Positions 48,205-61,880 of a DNA stretch of 64,000 nt are shown one piece after another. The DNA comes from Trichopria drosophilae (Eukaryota > Arthropoda > Insecta > Hymenoptera > Diapriidae): assembly GCA_030407085.1 (NCBI GenBank), contig CM059585.1, positions 112,085,501 through 112,149,500 on the forward strand, written 5' to 3'. The translations under genes and the position numbers were made by a program. Each line of letters starts with the position of its first letter. Position 1 is the first letter of the stretch. A model generated the notes under the pieces. It ran no database searches. It was not told where the DNA came from and saw nothing but the letters and a program-made list of their open reading frames with translations.

Positions 48205-48497
48205 TAAAATTGTACTATTGTGATTTTGAAACTAAATTGTCGTTTTCAAAATTCGGGCTCTGTAACTACGATTCTAACCATTATACATACTATTTTAAAA
48301 GATATCAAAGAAATACGAGAAGACTGAACATTTTCGAAAATAAGCAAAAATCTCGATAAAGTTCTTTGATATTTTTAGACGATCCTTTGTAGGGATTAAA
48401 ATTGGAGTTGCAGAACCCGAATTTTGAGAAACCGTTTCGGTTATTTATAACTTATATTTTTACATACAGATGTCTACCTTATCAACCCAGAACTTTA
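48205..48497. repeat. Foldback family F, copy 3
   Basis: The left arm AAATTCGGGCTCTGTAACTA pairs with GAGTTGCAGAACCCGAATTT. TCAAAGAAATACGAGAAGAC pairs with TCTTTGATATTTTTAGACGA. It ends at GTCTACCTTATC. Confidence 0.7.
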
Positions 48498-48865
48498 CTT
48501 TTACCGACGACATATTTTCTTTAAAAAACATACGTTTCAAGGAGACTTCACAATGAATCACTATTTCAAAGCTATTTCACGCATTTTTTAATGAATATAC
48601 GACAAATTTCAACCAAATCGGCCCAGAAACTAGCGAGAATTTTCAAAAATAAATTTTTAGGTAACATTTATTCTTGCGAATTCTCGCGCGTTTCTGAACC
48701 AATTTCCCTGGAATTTCGTGTACAGTCCTTAAAATCGAGTAAAATAGCTTTAAAATAGGTCTGGACTTGAAAATATTTATATTTTTTTTTAATTTGTATT
48801 GTATGAGGTGTTTTAATAAATAACTACCTTATCGACTGAATACATCGTAACATAAGTATGAAATT

Positions 48866-49225
48866 TAAGGGAGTTCTAAAGTTCTAAAGATAAGATAGGA
48901 ATTTTTACTGAAAACCGTAAATAATAAATAACTGAATCTATTTTTGGAAATTCGGGCTCTGTAAGGACAATTTTAATTTCTATAGATGATTTCCTAGAAA
49001 ATACAACAAAAAAAAATGAATTGAGAACTGACCGAGAATTTTCAGATATGAGTGATTTTTATTTATTTTCGAAAATTCTCGGGCAGTTCTCAATTAATAT
49101 CTTTGGTATTTTCTAGGAAACTATTTACAATGATTAGAATTTCTCTTACCCAGCCCGAATTTAGTCAACTTTAATTTACGTTTTTTACTGAAATTGCCTA
49201 CCTTACCTGCGAACCATTACTGATT
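48866..49225. repeat. Foldback family F, copy 4
   Basis: Clear arms: ATTCGGGCTCTGTAAGGACA against CTTACCCAGCCCGAAT, GAGAACTGACCGAGAATTTT against AAATTCTCGGGCAGTTCTCA, and AAGATAAGATAGGAATTTTT against GCCTACCTTACC. It lies about 90 bases upstream of non-LTR copy 2. Confidence 0.8.
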
Positions 49226-49482
49226 CTAAACGGATATGCTCATTTTGCCGGAATTCTTCTTATCAATTATTTATACCCTTTTTTGTGATTTTAAGATCCT
49301 AATTTTGGAGAATTTTAGAAAAATCTTTTAGTATAGTAGTAGTTTATTATGCTTCCACATTATATGTGCTTACATAGACTTCCATATAAATTCTCTTAAT
49401 AATCCAAAATAGACACGTTACACGAAACCAATTTACAAAAATATACATTCCAAAATTAAAAATACAAAAATGCCATTTAAAA

Positions 49483-50572
<1,090 letters not shown>

Positions 50573-50722
50573 TACCTTAGACTTCAGAAAAATCTTTTAG
50601 TATAATACATCAGATTAAATATTATTCATGGTTTGTCTAAATTTTATTTACCTACAATATTAGGCTTGTTTCAAAGTCCATTTTTTCGTAATGATATTCT
50701 AATAAACGTAATAGTATATTAC

Positions 50723-50935
50723 TCAACGAGGGAGGTAAAATAAAGAATGCTTCAGACTGCCTGTTTCTCACCCTCGGCTTCACCTCGGGTAAAAATTACA
50801 CGCAGTCTGAAGCATTCTTTTTTACTTCCCGAGGGAAGTATACGATTTTTCTTTATGGCCGGGAGGATAAGCGGCATCTTTCCTTCCGCTTGCGGGAGGA
50901 AAGTTGCTGCTTTCCTCCCGGTGTGAAGAAAAATT
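50723..50935. repeat. Two adjacent palindromes
   Basis: AAAGAATGCTTCAGACTGC is followed by its inverse GCAGTCTGAAGCATTCTTT (50741-50822), flanked by GGGAGGTAAAA and TTTTACTTCCC. A second pair follows, CCGGGAGGATAAGCGGCATC against TTGCTGCTTTCCTCCCGG, with an inner CTTTCCTTCCGC/GCGGGAGGAAAG hairpin. Non-coding, GC-richer than its surroundings. Confidence 0.75.
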
Positions 50936-52726
50936 TATTTGAGTCGTTTTGATTCTTTTGACAAGGAATGCAGTGGTACAAGATTAAAAAGTGTAAACAA
51001 TTTTTGTTTAAATTAACTGTACTTAAACCACAAATTTGCCTTTTCGAAAAATTGCTATAAAATGTTTCTTAAATTAATTTAAAAATTTAAAAAAAATTCA
51101 AGTAAACATAAAAACATATTTTCTAAACATAATTTGCAGGTCAGTATGTAAAGCAGCTCAAGCTGTGACTCGATCTTTGACTTGGGAGAATTTTTGTATC
51201 TAAATAAAAAAAGATCAAATTATTATTATTATTATTAATTTCGTAAGGATTTTTAAACATTTTTTATTCTAGCACCAATAAATTCACCGCAAAAAATTAC
51301 GAAAGAAATAATTTGTTTGACATATATCGTTTTTTCGAAAAAATGCTATTCAGTTTTTCTAAATTAATTTAAAAAATCAAAAAAATTAAAGTGAGCATAA
51401 ATCATGTTTGCAAATACGTCTGATTTTAAAAAATTCAAATTTTCTCCGTCAAAAAAATTGTTTACACTTTTTATTCTAGTACTAGCTCTTTAAAGCTATA
51501 TTATTTAGTAAAAAAATATATTACAATTTTTTTCTTCACTTAGAATTTTTATTTTTTAAAATATATGACATATTAAAAATACTAACGAGGAGATTGTTCA
51601 AATTAACAAAAAAAAAAGTAAATTTTTTTCATTTAAAAATATTTAAAATTATGGACAAGTTTAATGATTTGAATTTCGGGTTTTTAGTGTATAGGTAACA
51701 AATAACTTTAAAGTGCCTAAAAGGATTAGTAACTCATTATTTTCAATAAATTTTCGTATATTTATTTCGCATAATTTTTTGTTCTTGTTCTATAAAAAGT
51801 TCACTTAATATGCAACAGTATTAATAATCGCATCACCGAACAATAAAATAGAAATTGCACAATTTTTCATGTTATTTATATTTAGACGAAAATTTATTGT
51901 AAATAATAACTTTGGGATTTTTTAATGTTTTAAGAAACAAAAATTTTAGGAATTTTTTAAATAAATAATATAATTTCAAAGAGAAATTGTTACCAAATTA
52001 CAATACATTTATATTTATAAAATTTCAAAGTCGAGTAGCTAATTTCTAACTTACCCCTCCCCTTAAAAAATTTACTGTAAATGACCAACTAAATATGTAA
52101 ATTAGGTAGTACAATTAGGTTAGGTTTTATCAATATTAATTTTTTTGGAAATTAGCAAAAGAAAACTTTATTATCAAATTCATATATTTACAGCAATAAA
52201 AAATTTGTTATTATGCTTCAAATATTTTACAAGCAACAAAATTACTTATGTTAATATGATAATAAGTATATCTATTTTTCAAAAATTGTAGAAAAATGAA
52301 AATAATTTTTGCAGCATTTTTGTAATTACCTAAGAGGTAACCTCCAATACTGAAAAATCATAATCACATAAATTGTTTAAATAATAATAAAGATATGATC
52401 CTCTCAAACAAATGTATTTTATATATTAACAAAAAACATGTAACTCTTTTTTGAGAAATATGATTATATATATTTCATTAAAACAATGTTAAACTTGTAT
52501 CCTTTATTTAAGAACTCAACCATTAGAACATACAATAACAGAACATATTATTTTGATAAAATTAGAACGCACAAGTAATTAAAACGAATTACATTCCATA
52601 AATCTCAACACATTATAAGTTTCGTAACGCATTACAATTTTTTAACACAATTTAAGTTTCGTAACAACAAGCTCATGTAACAATAAGTAGAACATTTAAT
52701 CATATTTAAGTAGGGAAAATCAATCC
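50936..52726. other. Convergent intergenic region before gene D
   Basis: Very AT-rich with long A and T runs. No gene, element or clear repeat recognised. Confidence 0.45.
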
Positions 52727-54764
52727 TTAAATTTCAATTTGTGCAAGTGGAATGGTTCCTGCAATGAAACGAACTGTGCTTGTGGCGTACAAAATATTCA
52801 CTTTTGGCTCAAGTCCGTTGCCAATGACCTGGAACTCGACATCACAATCTAAGTAGTGCATGCACCCACTTAGATTGTGCCTGAAAACAAAAGTCCAACA
52901 TGAAACATATAACCTAACATTTTTCAAGATGTAGGTTATATTAAATTGCCGATCATAACACATTGTGATATTCACAAAATTTTAGGATATCCAAATTAAT
53001 AATAAACTGTCAAATTATACATTTTTTTTAAAATAAATTATTGGAATAATATGTATCAATGCCAAATTATGACCAAATGTCAAATCTTGAGTAAACATTT
53101 CCTTTAAGAAGTATTTCGCAATAAATAAATGTTTAGAAATGGAATATAATAATAGAATTATTGCATTATACACAAGAACTTACGTATCGAAATTATCAAT
53201 GATCTCCGGTGTTAGCTGTAGTTGATCTTTGAGGCTGATGCTAGCATTTACAATGCTATTCAAAGTAATGTTAAGACGATGGTTGCAGTGAACCGGCAAA
53301 TCATCAAGTCCTTCCATTCCGCTTAAAAATAATTACAAATTATTTACATTTTGTTATTTATTCTCTTAAGAAATGAATGTCTACATTGCAATAAAGTGAT
53401 TATCTCATATCAAGCAAGTTCTGAAACAATTTGAGGTTAAATTAATTTTCAATTAATATTTATAAACTGCTTTAAACTTTTTGAAATATAGAAACTAATA
53501 AACAAACATTATACAATAAAAATCAGTGCAAAATTTTACCAATTCTGCATCTTGTAGGGTAAATTTCTAAAAAGATTCCCTGTAAATACCAACTCGAAAT
53601 GAACTCTGCGAGTTAGAGTGCAATGACAATCCTTTTCATTTAAGCTGAAATTTAAAGTGAGTTTTAGATTTAATAAACAGTTTTCCTGATTAATAATGAG
53701 TTTGCACGGCCAGATTTAATTTATAAGATCTTTTAAATAATTATTTTTATAATACTTTTTTTTATTGTGCTAACAATTTTCTAGAATAATTAAAATAAAT
53801 GACCCATTGAAAGAAAATTAATAGCAATACCGTTTTATAACGTTATAGAAAAATTAAAATGATGGATTGAAAACATTGAAAGATTAACTTAAATTAATAT
53901 AAATTAAAAAATAAGTTGCATACCGGCGAATGCTTGCTTCGTATTCAGGAGTTCCAGTCCAGGTTCTTGGATGAACATCATACGATAGCGATACACTGAC
54001 TTCGTATATGCAGGTGCAAGATGACATACTGAAAATAATTTTCAAAAATATCCATTAATATCCCTTTCTGCTTCATAAAAATATTTTATAACAATTTTAT
54101 AATTTTTGAAAAACTGATTTTACCTCACGATAAAAGCATTTCCTACGATGTTTGGAGATGTAGACCTGAAAGTTTAAACATGATTAATATAAAATATCTA
54201 TTATATAAAAAAATGTTTTAAAAAAATGTTAAAAATAATTACTGAAAGACGATCATTAAAATTCAGTTACATTTGTGTAAAATTAAATTTCAAATATTTC
54301 GATGATGAATTCCAAAAATTGTTTCGCATAAATTTTAGAAAATGGAGGACTGTAAGCACAGACTGTAAGAACTATTCGTTTGTTTTTTCGGAGGTCGTTA
54401 ACGCAAACATAACAAAAGACTATGTGCGTTTCCATATACGACGCATCGAAAATAAATCAATAATTACGCTAAAAGAAAGTTAAAAGTAGAATATATTCAA
54501 AAATTCCTCGCGAATACTCCAAAATTTTTAAGAAAAATCTATTCTTTTACAAAACGACTATTTACTCCAAATTTGTATAGTAATATATTTATTTAAAAAA
54601 TACATTAATTTCGAATGACGGTAATTTAATTCGTAAATCAGAAATTGGATTCAAAATTACTGAAAAAAAGTCATACCAGGAAAGATGAATAAATGAGAAA
54701 ATTAAAAAAAATAAAAAATTGAATAAATGTATAAAATGTGATTTAAGTTAGGAAAAACTTACAT
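52727..54764 (-). CDS. Gene D: CXC/CXH-repeat protein (unrecognised family), start codon split by an intron
   Basis: Read on minus: AT of the start codon at 54764-54763, then 54165-54124 (its first base completes ATG), 54028-53924, 53644-53540, 53321-53184 and 52880-52727. All introns are GT-AG and phase 2; the total is 181 aa. Repeats: SSCTCIYEVSVSL (Cys19, Cys21), KDCHCTLTRRVHFELVF (Cys56, Cys58), VHCNHRLNITLNSIV (Cys97, His99) and SGCMHYLDCDVEFQVIGNG (Cys137, His139). Exon 5 here is 138 nt, identical to its counterpart in gene A, and shares NGL-P and DNF motifs with it, so A and D form one subfamily. The upstream frame before the split ATG contains a stop, which supports this start. No signal peptide. 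Function not recognised. Confidence 0.8.
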
Positions 54765-54988
54765 ATTGGAAGTTGGTCGATTTCACGTTCTTGAGGAATG
54801 CACGGGACGAACTCGAAACTAAAAAATATTCACAAAACTTTCACACGATTTGTTTAAAAATGGATGCTAATCAGTGAAAACTGTATTTAAAAAATGAGAA
54901 AGATTCTCGGAATTTTAACACAAAGATTTTTTGAGAATACCTGTTTCCTTGAAAACCGACGGAGAAATGAATGTGTCGACGCACTTAC

Positions 54989-55103
54989 TTGCCGGTTCGG
55001 GTAAAAAACAAATGAAGATCGTCGAATTACCTATATCACATTGGCTGCACGAACTCCGAATTGTATCAATGATTGGTACAAAGAAATTACTCTTTTTATA
55101 TAG
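54989..55103 (-). promoter_or_regulatory. Promoter and 5' non-coding exon of gene D
   Basis: On minus a strong TATATAAAAAG (55103-55093) is followed about 100 bases later by the donor CGGCAA|GTAAGT (exon end 54989). The next exon, 54818-54763, runs from a TTTTTTAG acceptor to the split start codon. The open frames on both strands here (54915-55188) have no known domain and I treat them as untranslated leader and its shadow. Confidence 0.55.
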
Positions 55104-55189
55104 ATGTCGCAAAAAGTACTTCCGTTTTTTATTGATCGATTTAAAATTTGATTTTGATCTTTGTTTTGAGCGCCATGTTGTATTTTAAC

Positions 55190-56045
55190 GTGCGTTTCGT
55201 GTACAAACTACAAACTCGAATTTAAAGTCACTCAAGAATAAACACTTTTCGGACTAAGTTTTTTTCAGCAAATAAATTAATTAAAACAATTGTTTATGTA
55301 AATGAGAAAAAAATTGATGTTCCATAAATTAGAGTCTTAAATGTTCGTATATTAATCGAAAAAATTATTGACCTGCGCGAAATCTAAAACACGAAAAAAA
55401 AATTATTTTTGAAAGTTTTAAAATTTTAATAATTTGTGATAGGATTTGGATTTATCACAATACCAATGCCTGAGTTTTTCTCATTTTGAGGTTAGCTCGT
55501 GAAATCTATTGTTATTTTCACATCAGAATTTACAAGATTTACACTATCAACAATTTCAAGCAACCAATATTTTTTATAGGGATCAAGCTGCTTTCTTCAA
55601 TAAAATAGATACTTTAATGATATGTTTTAATAAATTAAAGATAAAAATAGTTTATTGCAATTGTTAATACAAAAGAATGTAATTATTATTGTATTAATGA
55701 CAGACTAGCCCGAAAGTAAATAATCACTCGTCAGCTTCTCAAAATGGTTCAATAAAAAATATAATATATATTCTTGTATTACAAAACCAAACTATTTTCT
55801 GGATAGTTTTTTTTTCTTATCTTTATTGCCGATTTATAGAGAGCAGAGTAACTATTCGGAAACTCGAATATAGGGTATCTTATTTTACTTTACTGTTTCT
55901 TTTAATAAATAGAATAAAAATGAGGGTAAATTTTTGCGAAAGTACCAAATTAATTTATATTCTCACATACATTATAAAGGAGTAAATCGATCCTCAAATG
56001 AAAGATTTGAGAAAATATTAAAAAATAATTATCGATAAAAAAATT
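55190..56045. other. Intergenic region upstream of gene D
   Basis: AT-rich; no gene, element or repeat recognised. Confidence 0.45.
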
Positions 56046-57697
56046 AGGTAATGTTGCAGAAGAGCTACCTCACCTCAAAAATTAATTGTACGACATGTTT
56101 CTGACGTATTTTGTGGCTCTGATTACGAATCTGGTAATAACATCTGGCGGTCGGATATTTCGTTCGCTATCTTCAAAAAACAGCCTAAAAAGGCGTTTTT
56201 TTTGGGGTTTTTTTGTATTTATATGAAAAAGTATGAATCGGACGAAAAAATGTTTCCAACAAAAGTTGTAGAGCGGACAATTCTCTACAAAAAAGGTTCT
56301 ATACATTTCTTTCGACATCCTAACCAAAAGTGCGCAAATGAGCGACAAAAATGCCCGTAATTGGTTTCTGCAGAGTATACGCCCAAAAAGACGATTTGTT
56401 TAGTTTTTTGTGTTTATTAAAGCGACTCTCGTCTAAAAATTGATTGTACAACATATTTCTGACGTATTTTGAGACCCTGATTACGAGGATGATAGAATTT
56501 GGCGGTCCGACGTACTTCGTCCGCTATCTTGAAATAATAACGAAAAAACACAATTTTATTAGGTTTTTTGCTTTTATTACTGGGACTCAAATTTCTGGTT
56601 GGAATGAAATCTATATTTCTTGGTTGGAGGCTAGGTTAGTATTAAAAAAGGGGGGTCTGGGGGCGGAGCCCCCCATGACGTAGGCACCTCCTAGGTACAC
56701 GTATAAACTTTAGTAATTATAATTCATTCGGTTTCCGAATCTGAAGGAAATAATTAATTATAATTTTTCAAGTTAATGCATGTACCTAGGAGGTACCTGC
56801 GTCCTGGGGGGCTCCGCCCACAGAACCCCCTTTTTTATACTAACCTAACCTCCAACCAAGAAATATATATTTCAATCCAACCTGAAATATGTATTTCAAT
56901 CCAATCCGTCGCGCACTGGCCACGACGCCCGCGTAGCGCAGCTTCATGATTTCACCACCAGGTGTTGCGGTTCTCGTTAGTGAACTTTAATTAATCCCTT
57001 CAGATGCGGAAAACAATGAATTATAATTACTAAAGTTAATGCGTGTACCTAGGAGGTGCCTGCGTCCTGGGGGGCTCCGCCCCCAGCCCCCCTTTTTTAG
57101 TACTAACCTAATCTCCAACCAAGAAATATATATTTCAATCCAACCTGACATTTGAGTCCCTGTAATAAACGCAAAAAAACTAATAAAATTGTGTTTTTTC
57201 GTTATTTTTTCAAGATACCGGACGAAATACGTCCGACCGCCCAATGTTATTATTAAATTCGTAATCAGCACCACAAAACACGTGAAAAATGTGTTGTATA
57301 ATTAATTTTTTTGGTCAGAGTCCCTGTAATTAACACAAAAAAAGAAAACAAAATTTTTTGGCCTATACCCTGCAGAAACCAATTACGGGCACTTTCGATG
57401 CTCATTTGCGGACTTTTTGTTTGGATACAGAAAAAAATGTATACAACCTTTTTTGTAGAGAATTTTCTGCTCTACTACTTTTGTTTGAAATATTTTTTCG
57501 TCCGATTCATACTTTTTCATATAAATAGAAAAAACCTTAAAAAAACTCCTTTTTTGGTTGTTTTTTGAAGATAGCGAACGAAATACGTTCGACCGCCAAA
57601 TTCTATTATCAGATTCGTAATCAGCGCGACAAAATACGCCAAAAACATGTCGTACAATTAATTTTTGAGGTGAGGTAGCTCTTCTGCAACTTTACCT
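56046..57697. repeat. 1.65 kb compound inverted-repeat element
   Basis: The outer ends are inverse: GTTGCAGAAGAGCTACCTCA at 56053 against TGAGGTAGCTCTTCTGCAAC ending 57690, with pairing extending about 300 bp inward (GATTACGAATCTGG / CAGATTCGTAATCAG, TTCGTTCGCTATCTTCAAAA / TTTTGAAGATAGCGAACGAA). Inside lies a second inverted pair (56440-56700 and 56990-57310). Between them is a third copy of a GC-rich module, ACCTAGGAGGTACCTGCGTC and CTGGGGGGCTCCGCCC, near 56640-56700, 56785-56830 and 57050-57100. The frames within it are arm sequence, not genes. Non-coding foldback or nested MITE composite. Confidence 0.85.
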
Positions 57698-59403
57698 TCT
57701 CTTCATTAGATTTTATTTCTTATATTGTGAGTTGTTCGTACTTTTTCGAAATGAACCCATGACAATAAAAATCCCATAATTGTAAAAAAAATGTGCTGCT
57801 CTATAGTTTTAAATAAAAGAAAACATTTATACTCATTTTTTTATTAATATTTATACTACGAACTGAAATTTTAATACTATGAATTAGTATATTTCGTTAG
57901 TAAAGATTAAACAAGACTAATTAATTAATAATATTGAATTAATCTTTAATTACTTAAAAATATATTACGAAATAATCTTGAATTGACTAATTAATGTTTT
58001 ATTTTCCAACTAAAGTAAATGTCCCGATACCTGGACGACTTGTCAAAGTAGTCTTCTATAGGTTTTGTCGCTATATTATCTATATTAAATGAAACTTGTG
58101 CAAGTAATACATATTTCCTTAATTAAATAACGTTATAAAATCATTTTTAATGTCATGTTTTTTCTATCAATTAATGAAAATATGCAAATGTCCGTATACA
58201 GGGACAGTTTAAACGTTGTTGTCCGGCTGTCCCATTGATGGACACCCATTATGAGATACGGTTAAATTAAGTAATTGGGTGTTTAAGTATATGAGAATGA
58301 GATAAGCAACGTAATGTATAATATTGTTATTTATTTAATATAATGGCATGTTATATGAGGATGACAATCATAATCGTCGGATAGATTGAATGTTTATGTA
58401 TTGTTGAATAGTAACAATAATTTACATTTCCTAAAAGTTCACAAATTGTATAAAAATTAGGTATACTTGATAAAAACGATAAGATTCCAAAGTTGTTTGA
58501 CCAAGTATTAGTTGGTGTCCAGTTACTGGTGCATTTACCTTATTTCTTGTCAACTTATAAATTTAGAGATTGGTAGTATTAGCTTATACTAAATAAGGTT
58601 TAAGTTGACAAGGAAACTCATCAAAGTAACTTAAAAAATAAGGATATATTCAGTATTTTAAGAATGCCTTTTTTCTCTAAAATAGCGAATACTAATCTCA
58701 AGAAATATAAAGTGAAAATCATTTGTATGGATGTTTTATTTATAAAAGGAGCGCAGACTTTTGGATCACTACAAAAATATACTAGATATTAAAGAAAAGT
58801 AAACATTGGCTTATACAGTAGGTGATTGTTTTTATATATTTTAAATCAACTATTTACGATCATATTTACATCATCCAATACAATATTTCAAACTAAAGAG
58901 GGTTCTAAAAAAGATTTGTTCCTCTTACGAGACTAATTTAAAAATTATTCAGAATTCAAATATAAATTTTCATCATTGCCAGATTGATATTTATAATACA
59001 ATGAGAGACTTTTATTTCGGTCACAAGAAAGTGCATAAATTAGCATTCGAACATCACCCAAAAAGTTCTGGGTTCCTGGCGCACGGAATCTCTCGAGTTC
59101 AGCACTAATTGTTGCAATTATTAAAAAAATAATCCTGAACAAATTCTGCAAAATATTCGATCGTTTCCGACATATTTGAAATACTTCTAGTTTCTGACGT
59201 TAGATAGTAAAAATGGTAAACACTAATAAATACTCCAATAAATGGTAACATTAATAAAAAATTGAGTGATATTCAAAATTTAAGCTCAACAAAGGCCATT
59301 TTGTGCGCCTCATGAAAAATAGAGGGCGTACGGTCTTAAAAAAACAGCCGACCAAAATAAAGGTACTAGTTAAAGTTTGTTTCGACTCCCTTTGAGGGGG
59401 TTC
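57698..59403. other. Intergenic region
   Basis: AT-rich. A small inverted repeat (CTTGTCAACTTATA near 58547 against TAAGTTGACAAGG near 58601) suggests a short MITE. A hydrophobic minus-strand frame (59151-58945) is discussed in the findings. No confident gene. Confidence 0.4.
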
Positions 59404-59670
59404 TAAAGTACTCCGCCGATAAGGTAGGAAATTTCACTAAAAAAAGTAAATTAAAGATGACTGAATAACATTTTTAAAATTCGGGCTTTGTAAGAGCAAT
59501 TCTAAGCACTATAAACAGTTTTCTAGAAAATACCAAAGATATTAATTGAGAACTGAACGAGAATTTTCGGAAATAAGTGATTTTTACTTTATTATATTTA
59601 GAAAATTGTATTCAGCCATCATTAATGTACTTTTTAAGGAAATTTCTTACCTTACCGGCGGACTTTTTAA
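59404..59670. repeat. Foldback family F, copy 5
   Basis: Left end CTCCGCCGATAAGGTAGGAA, right end CTTACCTTACCGGCGGAC. The left arm (TTCGGGCTTTGTAAGAGCAA, GAGAACTGAACGAGAATTTT) is complete. The right arm is shortened by an internal deletion. This copy best shows the terminal CCGCCGGTAAGGTA signature. Confidence 0.8.
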
Positions 59671-60491
59671 GTCTTCAATTTTGATGCCGAACGATTATAA
59701 AGACAGAGTCGTAACTGATTAAATTTTATACAATTACTATTTCTCTTTAAGACTCACTAACATTGCTCAGCTAAATCGATTGAACGATCCATTTTGAAAT
59801 GAGACAGAGATAAGAATTGTTGATAATTATTTAATTCACCTCAAAATGGAGGCCGTATTGGAAAATTCGTAGAAATAAAGTAAAAAAAATGAAAAGTTCT
59901 TAGAATTGATTTTTTTATGATATTTTGAGAAATGTTTTATCAATATTTTTCCAACATTTGAAATTATTTACGAAAAATTTTGCAAAAAAAAATATAAGTA
60001 AAATCTATCATGAGTTTTAAGCGTTTTTTGTTTTTTGATTTTGCATATATTCCGAAAGATAAGTTTCGCGGAAATGAATTTCAAATATTATGTTTAGGAT
60101 TATTTTCTCGAAAACTCTCAACTTTTAGACAAAATTGCAAACAAACAAAAAATCATTAGAATTCATCAAAGAATGTTTATTTATTTTTAAAAAATGTGGA
60201 TACAAAAAATTTCCCAAAATATAAAAAAAAGGTTGAAAAAATTCTCTCTATATTTCTGCATGAATTCTAAGAGCTTTTAATTCTGAAATTTTTTTTAAAA
60301 ACGCTGATAGTTTTTGAATTCAAGCCTTCAAATATCCATTGAAAATTTTCATTTAAAAAAAGCACAATTTAAAATTCCTTTTTACTAAAATGTAGTACTG
60401 TGAAATCGTCGTATTAACCATCAGAAGGTATAAAAAGGAATAGGCATGACTACCATCTTCAAAATTTCTTCTCGACCGCTTGATGAATATT
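59671..60491. other. Intergenic region
   Basis: AT-rich with many homopolymer runs; nothing recognised. Confidence 0.45.
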
Positions 60492-61120
60492 TTAATAGAA
60501 AATTCTTATGAAGAATTTTAAAGGTTTCTCGGTACGACGGTCTATCGAATAGAGACTATATGGTTTTCTTTTTAATACGTTTCGGCAACCAATGTGTGCC
60601 TTCTTCAGTTTATTATTACTAAAAAAAAATTGTTTAACAATGTGACAATATGGTATACAAATTGGCATAAGAAAGACTTGAGTTAAAACACTAATTTTAT
60701 TTACACTATTTGAAAAAAACAAAAAGTTTTGCCTTGTGGTTGTAAATGGCAGCTAATCCGGTGCAAAAATTGGTGATTGTCAGATGGAAAAATGTTGCGA
60801 GAGTTCCTATGAAAGTGACATGATGACCTTAATTTAAATCAAATTTTAAGGTATGATATAACTTTATAGAAGCACTTACAAGATATGATGACATGGTGCT
60901 TGTTGGAAAAATTGCACATATTATATCCACTAATAACAGAACATAAAAATAATATCAATGGTAATCAATGGTATCATGAATATTGCCCAGGTCCACTTTT
61001 TTTACCGTATAGAAGGCACCAAATTGCTGAAGTGCGCCATATTCATGAGGTTGATAGAATCATCAATTGCCAATGTGACAGTCCTCAGAAAACCAGATTT
61101 GTCATGAGACTAAAGTAGGG
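60492..61120. mobile_element. Penelope-like element fragment
   Basis: ACGTTTCGGCAACCAATGTG followed by CCTTCTTCAG (60578-60608) resembles the pseudo-LTR signature of the element at 43-45 kb (TTTTCGGC...CCTCTTCAG). Further on, plus-strand codons TEHKNNINGNQ (about 60938) match EHKNNINGSQ of the GIY-YIG domain. The remainder is scrambled. A small decayed copy. Confidence 0.6.
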
Positions 61121-61579
61121 ACCAAAGAAGTTGCATTGCAAATTGCTGAAAAATATCTTGCATAAAGTAGTAATTGTACTTACACACAAGATTCAGACGG
61201 TAACAACTAAAAGAAATTGTATAAATTTCAATCAGTGTTCTTGTAGAACACAAAAAAGTGCACTGAATGCAATCATTATTTATGTTCCACATGTCTATAA
61301 TCTAATAAAAAATAAAAAGTAATATTTATGCAACATTATAAATTTGAAAGAAATTATGAAAAACTATTTAAAAAAGAGATAAAATCTATAAAAATGAAAA
61401 AATAAATAAAATTTTAAAATAGAAAAAAAAAGTTAAAGATCATATACAATACAAAAAAAAAGACTCTTTCTTACGTCAACCTCCTCGCGGTAAGTGTCGG
61501 GCAACGGAGATATTATCGATGGCTAATGGACGTATTTCGTTATATTGACGAAAATCCAGGCACTTTTCGAAATTTCAAT
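61121..61579. other. Intergenic region
   Basis: AT-rich, including an A-rich run at 61320-61460. Nothing recognised. Confidence 0.45.
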
Positions 61580-61880
61580 CGCCACATTGGATCCGCGATT
61601 TTGAATGCGGGAAATCTGATCAAATATTAATGATCAGCCATCCAAAAAACCTCTATATACAAATTTTCACTAAAATCGAAAAATATTGCTTATTTTCGGC
61701 CGCCATATTGGATCCGCCATTTTGAATTTGAGAAATCTGACGACAGATTCATGATCAGCGACACGAAAAAACCCTATATACAAGTTTTCACTAAAATCGA
61801 AAAATATTGCTTATTTTCGGCCGCCATTTTTAATTTGAGGAATCTGGCAACAGATTCGAAATCAGCGACCAAAAATATAA
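61580..61880. repeat. 120 bp tandem repeat, about 2.5 units
   Basis: Units start near 61580, 61699 and 61819, each with GCCGCCAT, a TTTTGAATTTGAGAAATCTG stretch, ATGATCAGCGAC and AAATATTGCTTATTTTCGGC. Weaker unit-like pieces (CCGCCATATTGGACGTCGCC) follow to 62010. The GATCAGCGAC motif links it to the dispersed signature found across the window. Confidence 0.8.

Noticed and set aside
54226..54483. Plus-strand 85-codon frame between gene D exons
   Set aside because: It lies in an intron of gene D on the opposite strand, with no domain and no splice or promoter signals.
56082..57568. Four open frames (about 80-95 codons) on both strands
   Set aside because: They lie in the paired arms of the compound inverted repeat and are related to each other only because the arms are.
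61580..61880. CRISPR-like array
   Set aside because: The units are 120 bp, diverged and contiguous without unique spacers, in a eukaryotic context; a simple tandem repeat explains them.
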